Assembly (NCBI RefSeq): GCF_029633825.1
Contig: NZ_CP090642.1
Coordinates: 1,054,001 to 1,118,000 of the forward strand
DNA length: 64,000 nucleotides
Direction of reading: 5' to 3'
From: Burkholderia contaminans
Lineage (GTDB): Bacteria > Pseudomonadota > Gammaproteobacteria > Burkholderiales > Burkholderiaceae
In this document: positions 1 to 7,621 of the stretch, piece by piece
Numbering within the stretch: the first letter of the stretch is position 1
Layout: each line of letters starts with the position of its first letter
The notes under the pieces: generated by a model
Seen by the model: only the letters and a program-made list of their open reading frames with translations
Database searches by the model: none
Told to the model about the DNA's origin: nothing
Position numbers and translations under genes: made by a program

Positions 1-857
1 TGCTCCATGACAACGCGTTCGTTTCCCCGTCCACCGGCCCCGTCGGCCGCCTCGCCAACCGGCTCGTCGCGAGCCGCCCGCTGCTGCGCTCACGCCGCGC
101 GCTGCTGTCGCGCCTGCCGTTTCTGCAGCTCGCGAGCGAGGTCGAGAACGTCGTGTACTGCACGTGGCTCGTCGATGTCGCCGCCGTCGCGCATCTGGTG
201 CCGCGTGGCGTCACGCTCGCGAGCCGCGACGGCCGCACGCCGTTCACGATCCTCACCTATGCGCACCGCCATTTCGGCCCGCGCATCGCCGGCCCGCTGC
301 GGCGCGTGTTCCCGTCGCCGCTGCAGAGCAACTGGCGGCTTTATGTCGATGCGCTGCCGGGTGGCGTACCGGCCGATCGCACGGTGCTGTTCGTCAAGAA
401 CGTGTTCGACCATCCGCTCTATGCGCTCGGCAGCCGGCTCTTCAGCGATGCGCTGCCGTCGCATCTCGCCGAGCGCTTCACGCATGCGGTGCAGGACGGA
501 CGGTATCGAACGCGGCTGTCGGGCGGTAGCGGGAGCGCGCCCGATTTTCATTGCTCGGCGGCCATGTCGGATGACGACACGCTGCCTGCGGCGTTCGCGC
601 CGTTCTTCGAAAGCTGGCGCGACGCCGTCGCCTACCTGTCGCTGCAGCACGCGGCCGTCGCGCATGTCGCCGACTGCGACCGCCTCGCGCATGCGTCGAT
701 CGACCTGCCGATCGATATCGACGCGGTCCGGCCGCTGAAACCGGTCGAACCCGTTGGCGGCGGCGAGTTCCTCGCGCGCATCGGCGCGACCGGCGAGCCG
801 ATGTGCTTCGTCGTGCCGGACGTCGCGTTCCGGGTGTTGTCGGAGCGGGTGTTGTAA
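1..857 (+). CDS. DUF2071-like protein, 5' truncated by window edge
   Basis: The reading frame is open from the first bases of the window to a TAA at 855-857, so the true start lies upstream. Its first in-window residues (Leu-His-Asp-Asn-Ala-Phe) continue smoothly into the later part. The visible protein resembles the DUF2071 (YqjF-like) family: an N-terminal stretch with VDVAAVAHLVPRGV, then alternating beta-type segments and no membrane helix. No function is established for the family and no catalytic motif is visible. It converges on the DUF815 ATPase gene 8 bp downstream. The assignment rests on weak overall resemblance; the reading frame itself is solid because codon use is typical of the neighbouring genes. 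Confidence 0.6.
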   Translation, partial: LHDNAFVSPSTGPVGRLANRLVASRPLLRSRRALLSRLPFLQLASEVENVVYCTWLVDVAAVAHLVPRGVTLASRDGRTPFTILTYAHRHFGPRIAGPLRRVFPSPLQSNWRLYVDALPGGVPADRTVLFVKNVFDHPLYALGSRLFSDALPSHLAERFTHAVQDGRYRTRLSGGSGSAPDFHCSAAMSDDDTLPAAFAPFFESWRDAVAYLSLQHAAVAHVADCDRLAHASIDLPIDIDAVRPLKPVEPVGGGEFLARIGATGEPMCFVVPDVAFRVLSERVL

Positions 858-865
858 CGCCCCAC

Positions 866-1843
866 TCAGCTTGCTCGCAACGCGCGTGCGCTCTCATCCG
901 CGTCACTTTCTTCCGCCAGCCGCCCCGCATAATCCCGCACGAACTGCACGGCAATCCGTCCCGACCGCGCACCGCGTTCCAGCGCCCACTGCAGCGCCGG
1001 TTCGCGCGCCGCGCGAATCTGCTCCGCATCGAACCCGGCCTCGCCAAGCCGGCTTTCGACAACAGCCAGATACGCGTCCTGCGTGAACCCGTAGAACGTC
1101 ACCCGGATTCCGAAGCGCTCGGACAACGAAATCTTCTCCTCCACCGCGTCACCCGGATGCAGCTCGCCGTTCTCCGCGCGCGATACGTTCGCGTTGTCGC
1201 TCGCCTGCTCGGGCATCAGGTGGCGGCGATTCGACGTCGCGTACACGAGCACGTTCGACAGGTCGCTCGCGACCGAGCCGTCGAGCACCGTCTTCAGTTC
1301 CTTGTAACCGGTCTCGCCCGCCTCGAACGACAGGTCGTCGCAGAACACGATGTATCGTTCGGGCCGCGCACGCACCAGCTCGACGATCGCCGGCAGATCG
1401 CCCAACCGTTCCTTGCCGACCTCGATCAGCCGCAGCCCATACGGTGCAAACGCATGCAGGCACGCCTTCACGATCGACGACTTGCCGGTGCCGCGCGCGC
1501 CGGTCAGCAGCACATGATTCGCCGCGAACCCGCGCACGAACTGCCGCGTGTTCCGTTCGACGATCGCCACCTGCCGCTCGACGTTGCGCAGCGCATCGAA
1601 CGCGATGAGCGCGGGCGCCGCGACCGGTTCGAGCGGCGCCGCTCGCGGCCCGCCGTCGAAGCCGCGCCAGCGGAATGCAACGGCCGCGTCGAAATCGACG
1701 GGCGCCGGCTGGCCGGTGCCCGCGAGCGCTTCGAGCGCAGTGGCAATCCGTTCGAGCTGATGCACGAGCGCCGGCCCCTCCATGGAGGCGCGCGCGTCCG
1801 GCAGCGCGGCCATCAGGTTCTGCATGTCGCGGTCGCCGCTCAT
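866..1843 (-). CDS. DUF815 family AAA-type ATPase
   Basis: A 325-residue ATP-binding protein. Walker A (GARGTGKSS) lies at about residues 115-123 and Walker B (YIVFCDDLSFE) at about 164-173. A following YATSNRRHLMP segment fits the sensor-1 region of AAA proteins. This order and length match the DUF815 family, cytoplasmic ATPases of unknown substrate found widely in Proteobacteria. The start codon overlaps the stop of the upstream EamA transporter gene as ATGA, so the two are probably translationally coupled, although no functional link between them is known. The family call is confident; the role is unknown. Confidence 0.88.
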   Translation of the reverse strand: MSGDRDMQNLMAALPDARASMEGPALVHQLERIATALEALAGTGQPAPVDFDAAVAFRWRGFDGGPRAAPLEPVAAPALIAFDALRNVERQVAIVERNTRQFVRGFAANHVLLTGARGTGKSSIVKACLHAFAPYGLRLIEVGKERLGDLPAIVELVRARPERYIVFCDDLSFEAGETGYKELKTVLDGSVASDLSNVLVYATSNRRHLMPEQASDNANVSRAENGELHPGDAVEEKISLSERFGIRVTFYGFTQDAYLAVVESRLGEAGFDAEQIRAAREPALQWALERGARSGRIAVQFVRDYAGRLAEESDADESARALRAS

Positions 1844-2748
1844 TGCCGCACCCCTTGCGATGCGCTCGCCGGGAACGGAAACCGCTGCGCGATCGCCACG
1901 CCGACGAGCGCCACACCGCCGCCGATCAGGTGATACAGCCGCAGCGATTCACCGAGCAGCACGATCGCGCCGCCGGCCGTCATCACCGGCAGCAGGTTCA
2001 TGTACATCGCGCAACGGCTCGGGCCGAGCAGCCGCACGCCCTGCATCCACAGATACGGCAGCACGACCGACGCCAGCACGCCGGCATACAGGATCAGCGG
2101 CACGCTCGCACGCGTGGGCCACGCCGCCTGCGCGGGCAAGCGCAGCAGCATCGGCACCATGAAGACGAGCGCGGCGAGCGCCTGCACGTAGGTCGACTGC
2201 CACGCCGGCAGCGCACCGATGCGCCAGCGCTTGAGCAGCACGCCGTACAACGCATAGGCGGCCGACGCGGCCAGCATCAGCAGGTCGCCCGTGTGCACGC
2301 CGCGCGCGGCGATCGTCGTCGGATGCCCGTCGGCGATCAGGTAGACGACGCCCGCGAGCGACAGCACGCCGCCGCCGACCATGCCTGCGCCCGGCGGATC
2401 GCCGAGCAGCAGCGAGCTGAGCAGCATCGTCATCAGCGGCACGAGCGCCGTGATGATCGCCATGTTGGTCGCGCTGGTCGTCTTCGCGGCCTCGTAGGAC
2501 AGGCTCTGGAACAGCGCCATCGCGAGAAAGCCGAGCACCGCGAGCTTCGGGAGATGCGCGGCGAGCGCCGCGCGATTGAGCCACGCGGGGCGCAGCGTGA
2601 ACACGCTCATCAGCGCGACGGCGAGCAGCAGCCGGTAGAAGGTGATCGCCGACGGATCGATCGTCGATGCCGACAGCTTCGACACGACCACGTTGCCGGC
2701 CCACAGCGCGATCGCGCAGAAGGGAAACAGAAAAGGAGACTTGTTCAT
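1840..2748 (-). CDS. EamA/DMT family transporter
   Basis: A 302-residue inner-membrane protein with about ten hydrophobic helices in two homologous halves, the usual EamA (drug/metabolite transporter) design. Examples are the first helix FPFCAIALWAGNVVVSKL and the glycine-rich GGGVALVGVAIA near the end. Members export small metabolites or drugs; the substrate cannot be read from sequence. I start it at the ATG of MNKSPFLF rather than an in-frame ATG 18 codons upstream, because the extra residues are polar and the membrane helix then begins at once. An AraC gene is divergent across 90 bp, an arrangement seen for regulator/exporter pairs such as NimR/NimT. Confidence 0.88.
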   Translation of the reverse strand: MNKSPFLFPFCAIALWAGNVVVSKLSASTIDPSAITFYRLLLAVALMSVFTLRPAWLNRAALAAHLPKLAVLGFLAMALFQSLSYEAAKTTSATNMAIITALVPLMTMLLSSLLLGDPPGAGMVGGGVLSLAGVVYLIADGHPTTIAARGVHTGDLLMLAASAAYALYGVLLKRWRIGALPAWQSTYVQALAALVFMVPMLLRLPAQAAWPTRASVPLILYAGVLASVVLPYLWMQGVRLLGPSRCAMYMNLLPVMTAGGAIVLLGESLRLYHLIGGGVALVGVAIAQRFPFPASASQGVRQ

Positions 2749-2838
2749 CGCATTTGACGGATTAATATCCTGACAGGGGTCTGGCGTGGATCGGAACGCC
2801 ATCGTGCCCGCCCGCCCAACCGCCTGTCTCTCGCCAAA

Positions 2839-3639
2839 ATGTCACGACTTGTCGCCAATCGGACACTCGAGTCCACCCCGCCCGGTGCCCACCTGCGGTT
2901 CGAATCGACGCCGATGCCCGTGTCGGCGATGGCGGCGACGTACGCGCACGGCACGTCGATCGCGCCGCACCGGCATCGCCGCGCGCAACTGCTCTATGCG
3001 ATCGAGGGCGTGATGCACGTGCAGTCCGAAGGCGCGTCGTGGGTCGTGCCGCCGACGCGCGGCGTGTGGCTCGAAGCCGGTCTCGACCACACGGTGCAGA
3101 TGAGCGGCGACGTGCAGATGCGCACCGTGTTCGTCGAGCCGGGCGCGGTCGAACACCTGCCCGCGCGGAGCTGCGTCGTGGAAGTGCATCCGCTGCTGCG
3201 CGAGCTGATCCTCGCCGCCGTGGACGTGCCGCTCGACTATGCGCCGGGCTCGCGCCACGATCACCTGATGCACCTGCTGCTCGCCGAGGTGACGGTCGCG
3301 CCGCTGCTGCCGCTGTACCTGCCGTGGCCGCACGACCCGCGCCTGCGGACGATCTGCGACGCGCTCGTCGCCGCGCCCGACGACCTGCGCACGATCGCCG
3401 AATGGGCCGACCTGCTCGGCCTGTCGGTCCGCACGCTCCATCGCGCGTTCCGGCGCGAGACGGGGCTCAGCTTCCGCCGCTGGCGCGAACAGGCGCGGCT
3501 GCTGCTCGCGCTCAAGCGCCTCGCGCACGGCGAGAAGGTGCTGACCGTCGCGATGGATCACGGCTACAGCAGCCAGAGCGCGTTCTCCGCGATGTTCAAG
3601 CGGCATTTCGGCGTGTCGCCGTCGGCGTTTTATGCGTAG
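2839..3639 (+). CDS. AraC family regulator with N-terminal cupin domain
   Basis: A 266-residue transcription factor. Residues about 25-90 form a cupin-like sensor domain: PHRHRRAQLLYAIEG, then a PPTRGVWLEAG strand typical of the NimR/YeaM type. Residues about 170-266 form the AraC/XylS DNA-binding domain with two helix-turn-helix units (LGLSVRTLHRAFRRETG, then HGYSSQSAFSAMFKRHFG). It is divergent from the EamA exporter gene with only 90 bp between start codons, so it probably controls that gene. This is inferred from layout. The ligand is unknown. Confidence 0.9.
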   Translation: MSRLVANRTLESTPPGAHLRFESTPMPVSAMAATYAHGTSIAPHRHRRAQLLYAIEGVMHVQSEGASWVVPPTRGVWLEAGLDHTVQMSGDVQMRTVFVEPGAVEHLPARSCVVEVHPLLRELILAAVDVPLDYAPGSRHDHLMHLLLAEVTVAPLLPLYLPWPHDPRLRTICDALVAAPDDLRTIAEWADLLGLSVRTLHRAFRRETGLSFRRWREQARLLLALKRLAHGEKVLTVAMDHGYSSQSAFSAMFKRHFGVSPSAFYA

Positions 3640-3657
3640 GGCGTCTCTCGTCCCCTT

Positions 3658-4143
3658 CTACCGCGCCGCAATCCCCGCGATGAAAAACGCGCACGCGGCC
3701 GCGGACGCCACCGTGCGCACGTGATTCCACTTCGTCCAGTCGTGCACGTAGCGCGTCCACAGCGCCGCGCCCTGCGCGGTCGACGGATCGGCCGCGGCGA
3801 GCGCATCGTTGAGCGGCACGTTGACGGCCATCGTCACCGCGAACATCCCGAACACGTACAGCACGCCGCCCGCGACCGCCGCCATCGCGCCCGGTTGCTC
3901 GCGATCGAACAGCGCGAGCACGACCAGTGCAAGCGCCATCAGCGTCGTGACGAGGAACAGCGGCATGAACGGCGAACGCACGATGTCGACGTTGATCGCG
4001 TTCATCGCGGCCACGCCGGCCTGCGGCGCGATCCGTCCGAGCGACGTCATCACGAACGTCGAGAACGCGAAATACACGCCCGCCATCAGCCCGCAGCCGA
4101 TGGCCGAGCCCCACAGCAATGCGGCGGTCACGAACGCGCTCAT
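3658..4143 (-). CDS. DUF1772 (anthrone oxygenase-like) membrane protein
   Basis: A 161-residue protein with four hydrophobic helices: an N-terminal helix with GSAIGCGLMAGVYFAFSTFVM, then MPLFLVTTLMALALVVLALF, a third around GGVLYVFGMFAVTMAVNVPLN, and a C-terminal helix. The N...WTRYVHDWTKWNHVRT segment is characteristic of DUF1772, which includes anthrone-oxygenase-like proteins. The bacterial members' reaction is unknown. I chose the MSAF start because it overlaps the stop of the upstream NmrA gene as ATGA; an in-frame ATG five codons earlier is possible. It forms a two-gene operon with the NmrA gene. Confidence 0.85.
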   Translation of the reverse strand: MSAFVTAALLWGSAIGCGLMAGVYFAFSTFVMTSLGRIAPQAGVAAMNAINVDIVRSPFMPLFLVTTLMALALVVLALFDREQPGAMAAVAGGVLYVFGMFAVTMAVNVPLNDALAAADPSTAQGAALWTRYVHDWTKWNHVRTVASAAACAFFIAGIAAR

Positions 4144-4970
4144 GATCGTGCGCTCCACACGCCGGTGGCGGCCGTCGCACGCGCATAGTCGGCGAAATCG
4201 CGCGCCGGCCGCCCGAGCGTCGCTTCGATACCGTGCGTCACCGCGCTGTTGCGCCCGTCGAGCACCACGCTGAACAGATCGTCGAGCAGCGCGACGATCG
4301 GCTCCGGCACGCCGACCTCGCGCAATCCGGCGACGAACGCATCGGCGGGAATCTCGCGATAGACGATCGGCCGGCCAGCGGCCCGTGCGATTTCGCCGAC
4401 CGCTTCGGCAAACGTCAGCGCGCGTGGCCCCGTGACCTCGATCACGCGGTTCGCGAAGCGCGCATCGGTGAGCGCGGCCACGGCGACGTCCGCGATGTCG
4501 TCCGCATCGACGAACGGCTCGCGCACCGCGCCGGCCGGCAGCGCGACTTCACCGGCCAGCACGCCGTCGATCAGGTAGCCCTCGGAGAAGTTCTGGTTGA
4601 ACCAGCTCGCGCGCACCACGCCCCAATTCACGCCCGACGCCTGCAGCGCAGCCTCGGCGGCCTGCGCGCGAGGCTCGCCGCGCCCGGACAGCAGCACCAC
4701 GCGCTCGACGCCGCTTTCGCGGGCAAGCCGGGCAAAGGCTGCGATCGCGTCCACAGCGCCTTCAACGGCCAGGTCGGGCTGGTAGGTCACGTAGGCCGCT
4801 GATACGCCCTCAAGCGCAGCGGGCCACGTGTTGGGTACCGTCCAGTCGAAGCGGACGGCCGACGTGCGCGACACGGGCCGGGTCGCGACGCCGCGCGCAC
4901 GCAACCGGGCATCGACGCGGGCGCCCGTCTTGCCCGAACCGCCGACGATGAGGATGGGAAGTGCCGACAT
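4140..4970 (-). CDS. NmrA-like NAD(P)-binding protein
   Basis: A 276-residue atypical short-chain dehydrogenase. The N-terminus MSALPILIVGGSGKTGARV carries a Rossmann GGSGKTG loop of the NmrA/azoreductase-like group. A later SGRGEPRAQAAEAAL segment replaces the classical catalytic YxxxK, and REPFVDADDIADVAVAAL is the usual C-terminal NmrA signature. Such proteins are NAD(P)-dependent quinone reductases or redox sensors. The open frame runs 118 codons further upstream, but MSALP is the likely start: the earlier stretch reads back across the operator palindrome and into the divergent TetR gene. It is first in an operon with the DUF1772 gene. Confidence 0.87.
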   Translation of the reverse strand: MSALPILIVGGSGKTGARVDARLRARGVATRPVSRTSAVRFDWTVPNTWPAALEGVSAAYVTYQPDLAVEGAVDAIAAFARLARESGVERVVLLSGRGEPRAQAAEAALQASGVNWGVVRASWFNQNFSEGYLIDGVLAGEVALPAGAVREPFVDADDIADVAVAALTDARFANRVIEVTGPRALTFAEAVGEIARAAGRPIVYREIPADAFVAGLREVGVPEPIVALLDDLFSVVLDGRNSAVTHGIEATLGRPARDFADYARATAATGVWSARS

Positions 4971-4987
4971 GACCGTCTCCTTTGGTG

Positions 4988-5012
4988 AAAACACGAGAAT
5001 GTCTCGTATTTT
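4988..5012. promoter_or_regulatory. Probable TetR operator palindrome
   Basis: The divergent NmrA and TetR promoters share an inverted repeat: AAAACACGAGA at 4988-4998 and TCTCGTATTTT at 5002-5012, with a 3-bp spacer and one mismatch between arms. A third related half-site (AAAACACGATAGA) follows at 5014-5026. Dyads of this size next to a TetR gene are usually its autoregulatory operator. The binding protein is inferred from position. Confidence 0.72.
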
Positions 5013-5064
5013 AAAAACACGATAGACTCTCGCATTAGCAACGTCAAGTTTTTCTGGAGGCGGC

Positions 5065-5739
5065 ATGGGCCGACAAAAATCGGGGCCGAACGGCGAGCCC
5101 GGAGCAGCGGCAGCGGATCCCGCAGATGCGCCGGCGCGCGCACGGCTGGTGCCGACGCAGCAGCGCAGCCGCGAGCGGTTCGAGCGCATCCTCGCGTGCG
5201 CGTCGGAGGTGATGATCGAGAAAGGCTGCGATGCGTTCCGGATGAGCGACATCGTCGAACGCACCGGCATCTCGTTCGGCTCGCTGTACCAGTACTTTCC
5301 GGACAAGGCGGCCGTGATCGGCACGCTTGCGGAGCGCTACAACGAGGCTGGCCACGACTGCGTGCGGCGTGACCTCGCGAAGATGAAGACGCTCGACGAC
5401 CTGCACGCCACGCTCGGCCGCATCACGGACAGCTACTACCGGATGTTCGTCGACGAGCCGCTGATGCGCGACATCTGGCGGGCCACGCAGGCCGACCGCG
5501 CGCTGCAGGCGCTCGACCGGGCCGATGGGGCGTTCCTGGCGGGGTTGTTCGCGGATGCGCTGGGAGAAGTGGCGCCCGACACCCCGCATGCGCAACGGAG
5601 CGCATTCGCCGAGCTGATGATGATCCAGATCGCGGCGGCCGTGCGCCATGCGATCACGCTGCCGCCGAAGGCGGCGCGCGTGATTCTCGCGATGTTCAAG
5701 CGTGGGTTGCCGCGGGATTTGTCGGTGCTGGACGCGTAG
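5065..5739 (+). CDS. TetR family transcriptional regulator
   Basis: A 224-residue repressor. After a low-complexity tail of about 28 residues, the TetR DNA-binding domain spans about residues 33-85: ERFERILACASEVMIEKG, then the recognition helix region TGISFGSLYQYFPDKAAV. The C-terminal half is a helical ligand-binding domain without recognised motif. It is divergent from the NmrA-DUF1772 operon, and a strong palindrome lies between the two starts, so it most likely represses that operon and itself. The ligand is unknown. It is the last typical chromosomal gene before the accessory T6SS island. Confidence 0.92.
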   Translation: MGRQKSGPNGEPGAAAADPADAPARARLVPTQQRSRERFERILACASEVMIEKGCDAFRMSDIVERTGISFGSLYQYFPDKAAVIGTLAERYNEAGHDCVRRDLAKMKTLDDLHATLGRITDSYYRMFVDEPLMRDIWRATQADRALQALDRADGAFLAGLFADALGEVAPDTPHAQRSAFAELMMIQIAAAVRHAITLPPKAARVILAMFKRGLPRDLSVLDA

Positions 5740-5773
5740 CCACGGCTCGGGTGGTTCAATTCAATGGTCAGGG

Positions 5774-5875
5774 TTATTCCACTAACCATCCAACGTCACC
5801 TTCGATGAGAGTACCTCCATCGCTGATGGCATCGCCCAGACGAGCAACCGGCTTGCCTTCGATGCTGCTGCCGGG
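5774..5875 (-). pseudogene. PAAR-repeat fragment
   Basis: A 33-codon remnant on the minus strand ending at a TAA. It reads EGKPVARLGDAISDGG followed by TLIEGD and WLVE, the recurring pattern of PAAR domains (the tip protein that caps the T6SS VgrG spike). No start codon or remaining protein is attached, and stops precede it in frame. I read it as the tail of a lost PAAR or PAAR-Rhs gene. The motif resemblance is clear, but the fragment is too short for certainty. Confidence 0.6.
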
Positions 5876-5917
5876 TGAGCCGGTCCGGCACCGATGCCGG
5901 CTTTAGTCCGGCCCCGT

Positions 5918-6070
5918 CTAGACGAGCTGGCCGCTCCGCGTATCGTTGATTTCGGCGAGCTGGCCGCCGGCGTCGTAGCGATAACGGCGTACCAGCAGGC
6001 GGTTTCCGCCGCCCGTATGTGTGAGCGTTGGCGTGTCGCGTGCGAGCACCTGCTCGCTCAGGCGCTCCAT
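5918..6070 (-). pseudogene. Rhs/YD-repeat fragment
   Basis: A 50-codon remnant in the same frame as the PAAR-like pseudogene upstream, separated from it by two consecutive TAG codons. It contains RYRYDAGGQLAEINDTRSG, a canonical Rhs (YD) repeat unit from the shell of T6SS-delivered Rhs toxins, and then stops at a TAG. The rest of the Rhs gene (normally over 1,000 codons) is missing. The remnant shows that an Rhs-type effector gene once stood in this island. Confidence 0.68.
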
Positions 6071-6079
6071 GGCGTCCTA

Positions 6080-6483
6080 CTACTGCGTTTGCAGCAGCCG
6101 GCTGCCTTGCAGGCGCGCGACTTCTCGATGCAGGTCGTCGCGCTCCCGATTGACCAGCTCGCACTCATCGAGCTGCAGCGCCAGCAGGAAGCCGTAGCCG
6201 CAGATCAGCTCATTGTTGCGAAATCGGCCCGCGCTGCCCATCGAACCGCCGGCGATCAAGCGGGCGCCGCAGGCAGTCTTCATGTTGTGCAGCGCCACCT
6301 GCATGCCATCAATGTCAAAGTTCGGGCCGCCCTCCGCGATGGGAAAAACGCCCTTGCACTTCGGGCGGTTCACCAGGTGCCCCAGGACCGCGATCTTCCC
6401 GCCGTTGAGTCGCTATTGACGAAGCCTTGCATGGCCACGCCGCCGTGGTCGGTCATGGCGCCCTTACGAGCGATGTCTTGCAT
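6080..6483 (-). pseudogene. PAAR-domain protein, frameshifted
   Basis: The reading starts at an ATG (6483) with MQDIARKGAMTDHGGVAMQG, a typical PAAR-protein N-terminus, but runs to a TGA after about 36 codons. A second frame overlapping it (visible from about 6405) continues with NGGKIAVLGHLV, CKGVFPIAEGG and ACGARLIAGGS, exactly the next parts expected of the same domain. One frameshift near 6400 therefore splits the gene. The second frame ends in a 40-residue helical tail and TAG. PAAR proteins sharpen the VgrG spike and carry effectors. A sequencing error could also cause the split, but the debris downstream supports real decay. Confidence 0.72.
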
Positions 6484-6561
6484 ATCCCCCCTCTCAGATT
6501 TGACCGTACCAAGGCAGCAAGGCATTGCTCGCGACACAGGAAATCAACCTGGCACGGCGTT

Positions 6562-7137
6562 TCACTGGTAATGCCTGAGTTGCTCGATCAATTGACCAGC
6601 CGTCGCGTCATTGAGACGCATGTCTCCCGTGGTCGAGAATTCGTCGCCGTATAGCGACGCAAACTTGATCTCGATGACGATGCTGTTGTTGGCGAGCAGT
6701 TTCAGCATCTGTTCGTGGCACGCCAGCTTTGCCACACTCGATAGCGTGAAAAGCGGCACTTCCTCACCCGCCTTCACGACGCCATCTTGGAGAGGCCACC
6801 CCGTCCTGAAGCAGTCCGTTGTGCTCACCCCCATATCAGCACGAAACTGCGGCCAGATGCTGGGGCCCAGCCCTGTGTATTTCCTGTCGCCTACCGTGAC
6901 CGTCATGCTCTTGATGATCGCCGGGCCGAGACCCGCATTCGACAGGTAGATGCCGTACTTCCGACTCGTGTCGTCGAAGTACTGCGTCGTGATCGCATAC
7001 GGGCGGTAAAGCAACTTGTTGCTCGCATAGCTCTCGTGGGCCGCCCAAGCCGCCCGCAGACCTGCACCTGCCGAAACTGTCGAAATAGCGGCTGCCAGCC
7101 CCCCTGTCAGAAACTTGTAGAAAGTTCTTGTGCGCAC
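6562..7137 (-). CDS. Hypothetical protein with N-terminal membrane or signal segment
   Basis: A 191-residue protein not recognised. Residues about 8-30 (FLTGGLAAAISTVSAGAGL and following) form one hydrophobic segment, so the rest is probably outside the cytoplasm or membrane-anchored. The body is soluble-looking and carries two cysteines (TTDCFRTGW and AKLACHEQM), which could pair in the periplasm. The GTG start at 7135-7137 is preceded by GGGAGTAACC, a fair ribosome site. It lies inside the T6SS island on the same strand as the effector operon, so a role as immunity or accessory protein is possible but not shown. Confidence 0.62.
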   Translation of the reverse strand: MRTRTFYKFLTGGLAAAISTVSAGAGLRAAWAAHESYASNKLLYRPYAITTQYFDDTSRKYGIYLSNAGLGPAIIKSMTVTVGDRKYTGLGPSIWPQFRADMGVSTTDCFRTGWPLQDGVVKAGEEVPLFTLSSVAKLACHEQMLKLLANNSIVIEIKFASLYGDEFSTTGDMRLNDATAGQLIEQLRHYQ

Positions 7138-7306
7138 TGGTTACTCCCATGTCGCTGCCCCAATTCAAAACAATCGGATCGCCAATGTCCGCCCCGCCCG
7201 CCATCCTCCGCGTCGGGAATATGCGTGCACCCGTTCTTGGGACAACTATTCTTGAATCGCGAGCGAGTGCGAGCAAGTGCATCGATGCTCGCACCACCCT
7301 CTTCAT

Positions 7307-7603
7307 TCACCAATTATCGGTACGGTAAAGCCTCGTGTTGCAGTGGTTGCAGATGAAGATGCGACGAGGATCAGCCCTTCCCTTCAGGCCCCAGTTCCTG
7401 ATACTCATCGACTTAAAGACGGCGCACTGAATGCCGCGCGAAGTCCTGCATCGTGGGTACTTCTGCAGATACTGCGCCAGTGTCAGGGTGCGTTCGGCGA
7501 CCCGTCTGCTCTCGGTAAGGTGGTCGCGTATCCTTCCACATAGCCATAGCAGAAACAGAATGGCCAACACGCAGAACACGAGATTGCTGACGATTTGTAT
7601 CAA
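7307..7603 (-). CDS. Small membrane protein with C-terminal CxxC
   Basis: A 98-residue protein with one N-terminal helix (VFCVLAILFLLWLCG), then a charged stretch and a C-terminal segment with IFICNHCNTRLYR. The paired CNHC cysteines, with an earlier Cys near IQCAVF, suggest a small zinc-ribbon-like domain. The start is a TTG at 7601-7603, with GAGGAAGG about nine bases upstream; this lies just past the stop of the ankyrin gene, so the two are probably co-transcribed. Function unknown. Confidence 0.58.
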   Translation of the reverse strand: MIQIVSNLVFCVLAILFLLWLCGRIRDHLTESRRVAERTLTLAQYLQKYPRCRTSRGIQCAVFKSMSIRNWGLKGRADPRRIFICNHCNTRLYRTDNW

Positions 7604-7621
7604 AGACCGGGCCCTTCCTCG

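Noticed and set aside
7107..7313. Small frame upstream of the 191-residue hypothetical gene
   Set aside because: Overlaps the next gene out of frame, with no ribosome site and Cys/Arg-rich random composition.
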